A stretch of 64,000 nt of DNA from assembly GCA_010015675.1 (NCBI GenBank), contig ML977012.1, positions 225,260 to 289,259 of the forward strand. The letters run 5' to 3'. The notes under the pieces are model-generated. The model made no database searches and was not told where the DNA came from. It was given only the letters and a program-made list of their open reading frames with translations. The position numbers and the translations under genes were made by a program. The DNA is from Byssothecium circinans. Lineage: Eukaryota > Ascomycota > Dothideomycetes > Pleosporales > Massarinaceae. Positions 22,293 through 32,314 of this stretch are shown in pieces (within the stretch, counting starts at the first letter, position 1; every line of letters starts with the position of its first letter).

Positions 22293-23789
22293 ACCGGCTC
22301 CGTTCTCGGCGACATTATCCTCCGATATTTACTAACTTTAGCAATATGCCTCGTGATCGGTGCTGCCTTTCACCAATCATGTTAGCTCTTGACTACTAAT
22401 CACCGGCTTGCCTAGTTACTCTTCCGACTCCCTTCGAACTATACGTATCAGACCATGCACACCACACTCCTAATAATACTGTATGCACAAGCATGCCCAA
22501 AGTAAGTGGATTCCCCTGACATCCAGTTCTCCACCATGCCCATGTCAAGAAAGGTGGGCTTTTCATCATTCTGGCGTTTTTTCTTTGATTTCTTAAAAGA
22601 GGAATGGGGTTCGAAGGCACCTGGAGTATGGCTTCGTTGCGCGATGCACTCAGCACGTTCCTCGCACGGCGGGAGAGGGGACATCATCGAGGAAGAAGAG
22701 CTATGGCGTTTGATACCCAGTCATCTTGTCAACATTGGGAAAAGGAATGGCACGGAAGGTCGACAGCATGGAAACGGTGGCGGATCTCGAGAACTACCCA
22801 TCGCGTCAACAAGCGCGTACTGTGTTTCATTCTGCGACAGCACGAATGAAGTGGTGATTTTCCTTGTAGCTAGCGTCTTTTCAGCCTCAACAAGAAATTC
22901 CTTCTCCACAGTCAGCATCTCTGTACGCGTAACAGTCCAAATTCAGATGAATTGATTAACATTGAGTGAAAAATACACATGGGAACGTACTATTGGTCGG
23001 CTGTGCAAGACACAATGCGAACAGCCCAAGACGGCAGAAGGGTAGTAGTATGGAGTTACAGTTACAAACTCTTGGCGTCTCATAGCTTCTCAGCATGCAG
23101 AAGGAACGCAGTAGCATCGTTCAGGTGACTCGAGGCGCCGGTGGAAGCTGGCTCTTGCGGTAGCAAATCTCGAGAAATAAGCTACTAACCCTACTCTGCA
23201 AAACACTTAGATATTCCTCGACATCATCCTTCCTACGACAGAGACCGTGGCTGGGATCGGACGCCTAGTGGTAACATATCCCGAAGCATTACTCTATTAA
23301 CCAATCAAAATCGAGAACGACGCGCCAGGTCCTAGATTCGACACTCTGGAGATGAGCTTATTCGGGGGGGTTCAATTAATTTCCGGATCGCTTTAGGCAA
23401 TGCTTGCGTAATGTGGGATGATGCACAGCCCTTGAGCTAAAAAAAGAGATAATGAACTCATAGGGAATGCGGAGCGGCAGGCCGGCGATTGACGTGGATA
23501 CAATTCCTAGGCACGTTTTAGGGTAGATGCTGGTATTGTACGAAGGACATAGAGTGCAGACGAACTTCTCAGCTGTGCTGCCCATCATGCGAATTCACCA
23601 AGGTACTATCTTAAGTACGTTTGAAGGTACGGGCCTATTCGTCTTCAAATGTACTGTATGTTCGTTTACCTCGTTAGTACTTACTGCAAGGTATATCACC
23701 GATCAACTAAGGCCTTCAACATGGCATCTGTGCCCCGGACCTTGCGCTTCACCTCCACCTTAACATAAGGTACTCCGCTGGACACCCTT
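22293..23789. other. 1.5 kb without a supported gene
   Basis: No frame here shows a domain or a convincing start. Frames such as 22506-22955 carry no recognisable pattern. The stretch lies between a stable gene and a degraded GH79 relic, and may be decayed sequence. Confidence 0.45.
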
Positions 23790-24305
23790 TGCGGTGGAGG
23801 AGAGACCGAAACCTAGGGTTCAGGCGCAGTACTATTAGTTCCCCTTTGTCGCTGATTTCTTGGGGAAGAATGGCGCTGGGAAACGCGGCGTTGTTGATAT
23901 CGACCTCGACAACCCTGTTTTCTCCGCGTACGGCATGTTTGAAGGTTCGGAGCTTGCGCGTGGTGCGGTCGTTAATCTGCACGAGTTTAATCGCACGGTT
24001 TCGAGGGAGAATAAGGCTTTGAAGGCTTGTCTGCGGGGTTGGATATGGACGTTCGGAAAGTGGAGGTTGGGAGGCTGCATGCGGATCAGGGGACTGCGGC
24101 TGGTGGGTGGGATATTAATGGGAAGGATATCACTTGGGAGGGTCAGCAGTGGAGTTATGCGGTGGGTAATGGGCAGGCTCATGGTGAGGTGGTGAGGAAG
24201 GAAGTGGATGTTGCGGTGCCGGATAGTGAGGCGGTTGTAGTGTATTTTGAAGTAAACGAGGGTTGTTGTTGTAGTTTTGCGAGGTATAACTTCGGATTGA
24301 GATAA
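23790..24305 (+). pseudogene. Relic of a GH79-type glycoside hydrolase (C-terminal β domain), frameshifted
   Basis: The first part (23884-24020) reads VDIDLDNPVFSAYGMFEGSE then LARGAVVNLHEFNRTVSREN. The second part, in another frame (about 24020-24300), reads DVRKVEVGRLHADQGTAAGG, WDINGKDITWEGQQWSYAVG, and VDVAVPDSEAVVVYFE. Read together they resemble the C-terminal β-sandwich of fungal GH79 β-glucuronidase-like enzymes, where the YxxYGVxExG, VNL and WxGxxWxYAxG blocks occur in this order. The change of frame near 24020, the absence of a catalytic (β/α)8 domain upstream and the lack of a start show that the gene is dead. It is a remnant, not a functional CAZyme. A splice explanation is unlikely, as no fitting donor and acceptor pair is visible at the junction. 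Confidence 0.7.
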
Positions 24306-25087
24306 ACTACTATCGTCGAAGGGGCTCCTTGCAGAACAAATCCGGGGGAGCATAGGATATGAATCCTTTGCTGATGCTTGTTGAGAAGATCATCCGGTCC
24401 ATAGAGGTGACACTAACCGCTACAGACTAGATTGTCTTCAAGACTGTTAACATCACCATAGACGATAGCTGCTGGGTAGCATAAGCGAGGAGCCTTTGCT
24501 TTTGATCTTAATAGGAAGTTTTCAAAATAGATCGCCTACCTGTGGTATCTCCCATTCTCTACGGTGCCCAAGTATCTGGGTAACGCTGTCTATCAGCCTC
24601 GATACGACGCAACGTGGACTATTGATCTTAGTCATCTTAGCTGACTCGATAAGCGTAAGTTGCCAATAGTTGCACTGCCACAGGGGGAAAGCTTTGTTTC
24701 GGTACCTGTTTCAGCAGTCCTCGCTGCCGAGACCTGAAAGGGCGTGTCGTGCGTGTCGTGCGTGTTTCTGACTGGGTTATCCTAATCGATACGGAGACCA
24801 CCTGCATCCCCGGACTTCGCTCGCTGCGCCTGCGCACCACCAGCGACCAGCCTCTCGACAACTAGACGCAACCGCAACGGCGACTGGGACTACTACCACT
24901 GTGACACTCACGACCAACGACGGCAGCGACACTGTATCCATCCTCACTATTCGTATACGAGGGCGCTTTTGCAAACAAAAGGTCGTGCAGACCTTGGGCG
25001 GCAGACAGACATGGAAGACAAGTGCGTGGACACGTTGAGGCGCCTCGTCGCACACCAACCAGCTGGCCATGGAGAAGACGGACGCTG
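24306..25087. other. Intergenic region upstream of the NIPA transporter gene
   Basis: About 780 bp with no supported gene. A short direct repeat (GTGTCGTGC twice) lies near 24746-24765. A short frame begins at 25010, overlapping the leader. Confidence 0.4.
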
Positions 25088-26652
25088 ATGGTGGACAGAT
25101 ATATCGGGCTGCTGCTCGCCGTGACTTCCTCGCTCGCAATAGGTATGTGCTGTACTGGAGTTCACTTTTGGGGACAGGTTGCTAACTTTGGCGCCCAGGT
25201 ATTAGTTTCGTGATCACGAAGAAGGTTCGACTCTCCCCTCAACCGCCTCTGTCTTTCGAATGCCCTTCTCAAGAGGACACCGGTGCTGATATGTATATAT
25301 GCAGGGCCTCATTGCTTCGGCGGAAAAACATGGCTTCGACGGCAACGGCTATTCGTACATGCAGAACCCGACGTGGTGGGCGGGCATGGTCACCAGTGAG
25401 CGACACACAGATTCAGCGCTCTGCGCATGCATGGCAAGAGAGCGTGCGGCTGACTCCTCGCAGTGGTCCTCGGTGAACTCTTCAACTTCGCTGCATATGC
25501 TTTTGCGCCGGCTATTCTAGTGACTCCACTCGGCGCGCTTTCGGTCCTCATCGGTGCGGTAGTCGGATCACACTACTTGAAGGAGCATTTGGGCACGCTG
25601 GGCAAGATTGGATGCGCGACATGTCTGATAGGGTCCGTCATCATCGTTTTGCATGCACCACCAGACGAGGAGGTCGATTCAGTCGACGAGATCCTCAACT
25701 ATGCAATACAACCCGGTATGCCATTTGCGCCTCCACCAACACGTTGAACGCACACACTGACGTGTCCGTCTTCTAGGCTTCCTCATGTACTGCGTCTTTG
25801 TCGCTGTCTTCTCCCTCGTCACAATCTACAAAATCGCACCAAAGTACGGCCGCAAGAACCCGCTGATCTACCTCTCAGTCTGCTCCACCACCGGATCCGT
25901 GTCGATCATGGCTATCAAGGCATTCGGAATTGCGCTCAAGATGACTTTTGAGGGCAAGAACCAGTTCACCCATCCGTCCACTTATGTTTTCGTCATTATG
26001 ATTGTGGGATGTATTCTAACCCAGATGAACTATTTCAATAAGGCCCTCAGTCAGTTCTCCACGAACATGTACGCACCTCGCCAATTTCCAAAGAAGAAAT
26101 AGCTGACCAGAGAACAGCGTAAACCCGCTCTACTACGTAACCTTTACGACCTGCACGCTTGTCGCTTCCTTCCTCCTCTTCCGCGGCTTCAACACCACGT
26201 CCGCTGTGAACACAATCTCCCTCCTCTGCGGTTTCCTCGTAATCTTTTCCGGCGTCTACCTCCTCAACCTCTCCCGCGAGGATCCCGAAGGCACCCGTAC
26301 ACACGGAAACGGCTTCACCGATGCACCCCCGACAGATGGCATCTCCGGTTTCCCCACCCGCCGCAGCATGCAATTGCGACGGTCGATGGACTCCGCAGGC
26401 TTCAGGAGCCCATTCCTGTCAGGAAACAACAACAGCAGACAGGATCTGGGCGAGAGGAGAGCAATGATGCATGATTATGATGTGGAGAACCAGTTCGAGT
26501 TGGGCGATCTTACCGAAGATAGCGATGAGGCGGAAAGTGGGGGCAGGAAGAGAACGAGCTTTGATGAACACGAGCAGAACGGACGGGCATCGTCAGCGAC
26601 TAGGGTGAAAAAAGAATCCGTGAAGCCGAATGCTAAGATCTCTGTTCGGTGA
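25088..26652 (+). CDS. NIPA-type magnesium transporter
   Basis: The six-exon model is join(25088..25142, 25199..25224, 25305..25395, 25464..25715, 25777..26068, 26118..26652), 416 residues; all phases close. The start MVDRYIGLLLAVTSSLAIG is the first transmembrane helix, followed by ISFVITKKGLIASAEKHG, the conserved NIPA opening. Further blocks are NPTWWAGMVTMVLGELFNFA, FAPAILVTPLGALSVLIGAV, GSVIIVLHAPPDEEV and GFLMYCVFVAVFSLV. About nine membrane segments are evident up to residue 300. The last 115 residues are hydrophilic, with an acidic stretch (GDLTEDSDEAES) and basic end. NIPA proteins of the DMT superfamily carry Mg2+ across the plasma or endosomal membrane; fungal members are little studied. 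Exon 2 is only 26 nt. Confidence 0.93.
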
Positions 26653-27287
26653 CCGTAGAATCACCTAGACAAAGAGAGTAGAGCAGGAAGCGCAGCGGAG
26701 GTACCGCACGGCTGGCTGGGCGGTCCGACGTCCCAGGTTCATCTTCTGCCTCGGCATCGCAGGAGTTGTGTTCCTCTTTCCCATCTTCACTTCCTTGCGG
26801 CGTTTGGGTGGGGGCTTGTCGGGTTGCATCTGCATGAGGACGGGTGGTTATGGCTTTATTATGGATTTCTGGGTTCTCTTCTGATGGGCGCGACGACCGA
26901 CGCTTTTGCTTCGTATTTATAGAGGGTTTCCATCGTGAGGGTTTCCAGGTAAAGCCCATTACATGGTGGGCAGGCTCGACTTGACTTGAGGGTTTCTGTG
27001 CTCTTGAGATGTTGTATATGTACGTTAGAGAATGGATGATGTATTTCAAAACGCTTGCGAGAACCGCCAGCAAGGATCACAACAGTTTTGTCTTGAAAGT
27101 AGTCTATTTGCATTGCTCTGATGCACCATTGAACTATGGCGGGGAAAGCGCGACCAACGTGACTGCGTGAGCGCGCTAGTCAAAATAAAGCCCTAGTCGC
27201 GCCTGCAGCCAAACCACGACACAACCACCTGAGCACCGTTCCACCACACCATTACCTCTAATTTTTGAACCGGAATAATCTCCAAAA
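26653..27287. other. Intergenic region before APC4
   Basis: 635 bp. A 108-codon frame on the minus strand, starting MGFTWKPSRWKPS near 26960, runs into the end of the transporter gene and shows no domain. I do not support it as a gene. Confidence 0.4.
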
Positions 27288-30035
27288 ATGGAGACCTCAC
27301 CAGGGGGTCCCCAGCTCCTCCAACAAGCCGAGAAAATCCTCCTCCACCCCATCCACGCACACTTAATTTCCTACTGCCCAACTATGGATCTCATCGCGCT
27401 CGTGACATCTGAAGAAAACCTCGACGTCTATCGAATAAATGGCCAGCGAGCCTTTGGGCTGAAGAGGAAGAGCGAAGATTGTACTGTAACGAGTCTTTGT
27501 TGGCAGTTTAATGGGCTGGCGATTGCGGTTTGTTGGAGCGATGGGTGTATGGATGTCATGGGGTGTGAGACGGGGAAGGTGGTGCACAGGGATGTCAGGT
27601 TACCGAGTGTTGATGAAGAGGAGGATCATGAGGGGATGGTAACGTGTATGGGGTGGGGATTGAATTTTATCGATGTTGAGGGGGTGAAGAGGCGGACTGG
27701 TGGGGGGAGAGGGAGGAGGAAGATCGAGAAAGAGAAGGAGACGTGGAGTCAAAATGTGACGTCGCCATCATCAGCCAGAAAAAAGACTATCGATCTCAAT
27801 GCCCCGACTACAGAGGACTGGGATGAGTTCAAGGATGATACGACATTGGAAGACTTCTTGCAACGCCAGCCGGATTTCGAGACGTTGGACATTGCGCCCG
27901 ATCTACCCGATCAGTTGGCGATGATGGATATGGAGAGTTTGCTTCCGAAATTGCCACCTATTCCCCTGCCACCTGCGAACCCGTTCATGATGATGCGCGG
28001 TGCAAAGGCAGACACTGGGGCATTTAGCTCGCAGGCGCAAGTTGATGGGCTGTTGCACTCGCATCATCTCCGAGATCACAACAGCGTGGACATGTTCATA
28101 CGATGTACAGAAAAGGGCAGCGTACATCCAAGTATCTACGATTCGATGGAGACGGTCGATATCCGGTTACCAGACACCTGGAATGTCCAAAGCAAGCCGC
28201 TCGCACACACAAGCCACCCATACGCTTGTACCCACGGCCTGCTCTTGGAAGTCACAATTCCCAGACAGAAGCAAAAGCGGATAGCTTACGTACCCTTGAC
28301 ACTCGGCTTCATTCCCTCCGCAGGCATCTACCTCCACCTCATCGCATCGAAAACAGCACAATTACAGAATCTCCTGTCATATCTCACCCATACACTCTCA
28401 CGCATAAAGTCGTACTTCACGCACTCGCAAGACCTCCCCAACAAATTCATGCGCAACATCTCCGAGACTCTTGAGGAGCGGGACCAGGGTGGATTAGTCG
28501 AGAACCTGTACCATCTCGCATGCACGGGACATTGTCCACCGCCCATCCACGAATGGCTCGTTGACGACCTCGCCGAGCAAGGTCATAAGAGGTGGGATAA
28601 CGCAGTTATCTCGAGTATCACAACAATCATTCAATTACTGCATGAGAACTTCCTTCCCGCGATCGATCGATGTAGTATTGTGATTAGTCGATTGAGGGGT
28701 TTGGCAGAGTATCATGATCGGGGGTGGATTTTCAGTGGTCCAGTTTCTGATTTCACAGCGCTGCTGGAACAGCTCAAGAGCCTGAGACTACTAGCACACA
28801 CCACACTCCTGTACGCTGCGGACGAGAAGAGACATTTTACCAGCTTCAGCAAGTGGCTGCGTTATAGCATCGACTTCGAAGCCACGGAAGCTGATAGCCA
28901 ATCGAGAGCGGAAATGGAAGCCAAAGACCCGGGCGTCGACGTCGGAATCGTCCTGTCGTATATTGAGCATAACTTGGCGCAGTCGGATCTTACGCCGTAC
29001 TTGAAAAGTGTCGCCGAGATTAGCGGTATAAGAGGAGAGTCGAGCTATGAGGAAACGGTGAAGACAATCGAGGCGTTGAGGGAAGGTGTGCCGGCCAAGG
29101 AACAAGCGCTGTGTATGGAGGCTGTGCTGAGGAGGTTTGGAGACGGTGTAGGAGGACTTCTCAAGCAAGTTAGCCTGTGGCAGGAGGAGAACGTTAGTAT
29201 GGATTGTGGGATTGTGCTTGAGGAGGAAGAAATGGGTGAGGAGGTTGATATGAGGATGGTGTATGAGGTATGTTCTTCATCTCCCCACACACGCAAGTTA
29301 CATATTGTACGACCTGCTAATTGCTCCCAGCCTTCAACAACCACAAACATCGACATCGGCATTGACTCAATATCAACATACATCGCCCTCCTCCCCACAC
29401 CCTCCCCATCAACCCTCAACATCCACCGCCTCACTCATGCCCCTCAACTCAAATCCCTCCCAAACTCTCTCCACACCTTCTCCAGCACAACGCTCAATAT
29501 CCCCCCCTCGCACAAGATCCTCGATGCAAAATTCGCAGACGACACGAATCTCCTCATACTCGTCCAATCGGACTCCACCGAAGAAACGAAAACGAATTCC
29601 CTCATTTCGATCCCATACACGCCGAGTCCCAGCCCGTCAAACCAAGCTATAAAAACGCCGTCCGATCCGATAATCAGCTACACACCATTCCCACCATCCT
29701 TCATCACATCAACCCTCCTACCCCACGGCTCCGCCATCGCAAGCTCATCTCGCACAAACATCGCGATCACACCCGAAGTACTGAAAAAGCATACACGACA
29801 CGTCTTCGAAGGACGCTTCACGCCGCTCAAACTCATCGTCAACGGGCGGAAGGGGAGGAGAGTCGTCGTAGTGCTTGGGAGTGATAGGAAGCATTATCGT
29901 GTTCTGGATTTGGACTTCCGGGCTAGGAGGGGTGGGAAGACGGGTGGAAGTGGGGATGTTGCGCAGGTAGATGAGGAAGCGAGCGATGATAGCGAGTGGA
30001 GTGGTGATGGTGATGTTGAGATGGGCGGGGTTTGA
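27288..30035 (+). CDS. APC4: Anaphase-promoting complex subunit 4
   Basis: The model is join(27288..29267, 29331..30035), 894 residues. The intron (63 nt, GTATGT...CTGCTAATTGCTCCCAG) has no stop and is a multiple of three, so the frame stays open through it and could be missed. The N-terminus is a WD40-like β-propeller: HLISYCPTMDLIALVTSEEN, DVYRINGQRAFGLKRKSEDC, VTSLCWQFNGLAIAVCWSDG (about 25-100). The middle is the helical APC4 long domain (MRNISETLEERDQGGLVENL, then CPPPIHEWLVDDL and RCSIVISRLRGLAEYHDRGW). The C-terminal third resumes β-rich sequence with an acidic tail. Apc4 is part of the scaffolding platform of the APC/C ubiquitin ligase, which drives exit from mitosis. Confidence 0.9.
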   Translation: METSPGGPQLLQQAEKILLHPIHAHLISYCPTMDLIALVTSEENLDVYRINGQRAFGLKRKSEDCTVTSLCWQFNGLAIAVCWSDGCMDVMGCETGKVVHRDVRLPSVDEEEDHEGMVTCMGWGLNFIDVEGVKRRTGGGRGRRKIEKEKETWSQNVTSPSSARKKTIDLNAPTTEDWDEFKDDTTLEDFLQRQPDFETLDIAPDLPDQLAMMDMESLLPKLPPIPLPPANPFMMMRGAKADTGAFSSQAQVDGLLHSHHLRDHNSVDMFIRCTEKGSVHPSIYDSMETVDIRLPDTWNVQSKPLAHTSHPYACTHGLLLEVTIPRQKQKRIAYVPLTLGFIPSAGIYLHLIASKTAQLQNLLSYLTHTLSRIKSYFTHSQDLPNKFMRNISETLEERDQGGLVENLYHLACTGHCPPPIHEWLVDDLAEQGHKRWDNAVISSITTIIQLLHENFLPAIDRCSIVISRLRGLAEYHDRGWIFSGPVSDFTALLEQLKSLRLLAHTTLLYAADEKRHFTSFSKWLRYSIDFEATEADSQSRAEMEAKDPGVDVGIVLSYIEHNLAQSDLTPYLKSVAEISGIRGESSYEETVKTIEALREGVPAKEQALCMEAVLRRFGDGVGGLLKQVSLWQEENVSMDCGIVLEEEEMGEEVDMRMVYEVCSSSPHTRKLHIVRPANCSQPSTTTNIDIGIDSISTYIALLPTPSPSTLNIHRLTHAPQLKSLPNSLHTFSSTTLNIPPSHKILDAKFADDTNLLILVQSDSTEETKTNSLISIPYTPSPSPSNQAIKTPSDPIISYTPFPPSFITSTLLPHGSAIASSSRTNIAITPEVLKKHTRHVFEGRFTPLKLIVNGRKGRRVVVVLGSDRKHYRVLDLDFRARRGGKTGGSGDVAQVDEEASDDSEWSGDGDVEMGGV

Positions 30036-30492
30036 CCAGGCAGTGTGCAGAGAGATTGATAATTGTAGGATTGAGTCAAAGCTTAGCCGCTCCTCGATGG
30101 AGGACATTCAAACTTACCTCTTGCCACGCATTTAAATATATTGACAGTCTTGCAACTGTGCCCCGGATGTGCAGCGTATGACGTTGAGACGCTATTCAGT
30201 ATTCAACTCGCAGCTACTCGAGGCCTAGGTCTTCAGCTAACGTCGACAGTCCTTCACAGCTCTTCCATCGCGTGCGTAACATCGTTCAAGTCGTGGAGTC
30301 GCACACCGCATAGAAGAGACCAATGCATTTCAGTTTCGCATTCCCTATGATCCTATCATGCACACAAGCAGGCAGAAACCTAGCTTGCCTAGAAGATTCA
30401 TAACGCCCGGCCCCCCGCATACAGAGTGATGGAGAGAATAACCGACCGCATCATTTTGCCACGCCTTGACCCACGCCCGAACATCGACCCAT
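30036..30492. other. Convergent 3' intergenic region, APC4 / uL2
   Basis: 457 bp between two converging genes with no supported coding frame. Confidence 0.4.
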
Positions 30493-31526
30493 CTAATCCT
30501 TCGTCTTCTGGGTACCACGGAGCAGACCCGTCCTCCTGGCGGCAATGAGACCGGCCTTTTGACCTTGTGCAGCTTCTCGGGAAATGGTCGAGGCTTTACC
30601 GATATGCTGGTGGTTACCACCACCATGAGGATGGTCGACGGGGTTCATGGCAACACCACGAGTCTTGGGCCATGAGTTGCGCTTGGCGGCGAACTAAATC
30701 CACCGTCAATACTATCCAAATGTCCCAATAAAAAGCTGTACGTACCTTATGCTTGGCACGCGAGGCCTTGAGTAGGGGCTTGTCTGTTCGTCCACCACCG
30801 GCAACGATACCGACCATACCACGGCAGGAGCTGGGGAGCACCTTCTTGGCGCCAGACGGGAGCTTGACACGGGTCTTACCCTCGTCGGGGTTGTGGCCGA
30901 TGACGGTTACATAGTTGCCAGAGGTACGGCCGAGCGCACCACGGTCACCCGACTTGTCTTCGACGTTGGTGAGGACGGTACCTTCGGGGACGGAGGCGAG
31001 CGGGAGGACGTTTCCGACAGTCAGAGTGGCGTGCTTGCCGGCGTAGATGAACTTTGCAATGTCAGCCCTGCTTCCCCCTCATTGTGCGCTGTCCGAACTG
31101 ACCTGGCCGGTATACATGCCCTCGTTGGCGATGAAGGTCTGGGTGTCAAGCTTAAATCGGTACGGCTGTGGTATTGTGAGCGAGCCTCTTCTATCGACTT
31201 CGAAAGGAGAGTTCGTACGTTGCGGAAGGTGACTTTGGCGAGAGGAGCGCCTATAAATTTGTTAATCCATCCATATCCCAAAATTGCCAGGCTTGGTACT
31301 CACCACGACCGGAATCGTGGACAATCTCCTTCACGACACCGCGGATGTATCCATTGCGCTCAGCCTGTGCTAATTAGCCCTTCGTCCTCGTGTAGGTATT
31401 TCGCAATCGGCGGCGGCCACATACAAAGTCGAGCGTGCGGAACTGGGCGGGGGCCTTGTTCAAGCGGGTGTTGGCGGTGAAGATAGAGCCGCGACCCTTA
31501 CGCTGGTTCCTGATAACCCTACCCAT
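30493..31526 (-). CDS. RPL2: 60S ribosomal protein uL2 (L2/L8)
   Basis: The six-exon model is complement(join(30493..30693, 30746..31051, 31103..31165, 31219..31250, 31304..31364, 31425..31526)). It gives 254 residues, the same length as the yeast protein, with every phase closing. The start is [20 protein letters not shown]. The middle reads [20 protein letters not shown] and [20 protein letters not shown]. The conserved catalytic-region block is [20 protein letters not shown], the hallmark of uL2 near the peptidyl-transferase centre. The end is [11 protein letters not shown]. Ribosomal-protein genes with many small exons near the 5' end are common in fungi. The longest uninterrupted frames in this locus belong to other phases and would mislead automatic calling. 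Confidence 0.97.
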
Positions 31527-32314
31527 GGCGACGGTGTTGTGCTGTAGGGTGTTATTGTCGACGAGAAGATGTTGAAGATGCCGCGAGCTTGTGGGCGAAT
31601 TCGAATTCGACTCGCTTGCGGAGCCAATCAGCTTACCGCGCCAAGACTTTGCAAATCCGTAACACCATGAAATCCCACGTCATGCCTCTCCATTGTTTGA
31701 TCAACCACATGATTTTATCCAGGATCGGATGTCAGTCAGAGACTCACTCTGTTTAGACTGTTTCAGGCTTCTTTTCATATTGCGCTGGCAGCTGCATCGA
31801 TACAAGGGGTCAAAAGCATAGAATGTTTCCTACTGCAATCATGGAACAACTAGAGAAGAGAGATCAAAGTATATGGCCGTTGAATTTTGATAAGAAGCTC
31901 ATTTACTCCTGTTGCTAATTCTACACTAATGGAACTTTTTCGTCATCGCAGCGGAAGTGCCCCCCATCTCCCAGGAAAGAAGCATGGCTTGTCTGAATCC
32001 AATGTAGCAATAATGGAGATAACCCCTTAAGATATACCCCTTAAGATATACAGCATAAATAATAATAAGTGGAAGACCTAAAAAGACAGTCACCGAAAGG
32101 ATGGCTTCCCATACCTAGCCAACCGAAAATATTTCACTTTTGGCCAAGGTTATTGAATGGAAGACGCCCATGAGATGGAGGGAGCTCGGTAGTGATCGAA
32201 ATCGAGCTTAATTTTTCAAATCCAAGCCACGGATCAATGACGTGCATCGACCGATATCTATTCTGATAATTAGTAAGACGCAGAGGAAAACGCAGGTATT
32301 CTCGAAGGCGCCCA
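31527..32314. other. Intergenic region between uL2 and the F-box gene, with a short tandem repeat
   Basis: 788 bp: promoter side of uL2 and 3' end of the F-box gene. The 14-bp unit CCCCTTAAGATATA occurs twice in tandem at 32023-32050. I see no gene. Confidence 0.45.

Noticed and set aside
26633..27073. Minus-strand frame starting MGFTWKPSRWKPS downstream of the NIPA gene
   Set aside because: Low-complexity, no domain, and it overlaps the 3' end of a well-supported gene.
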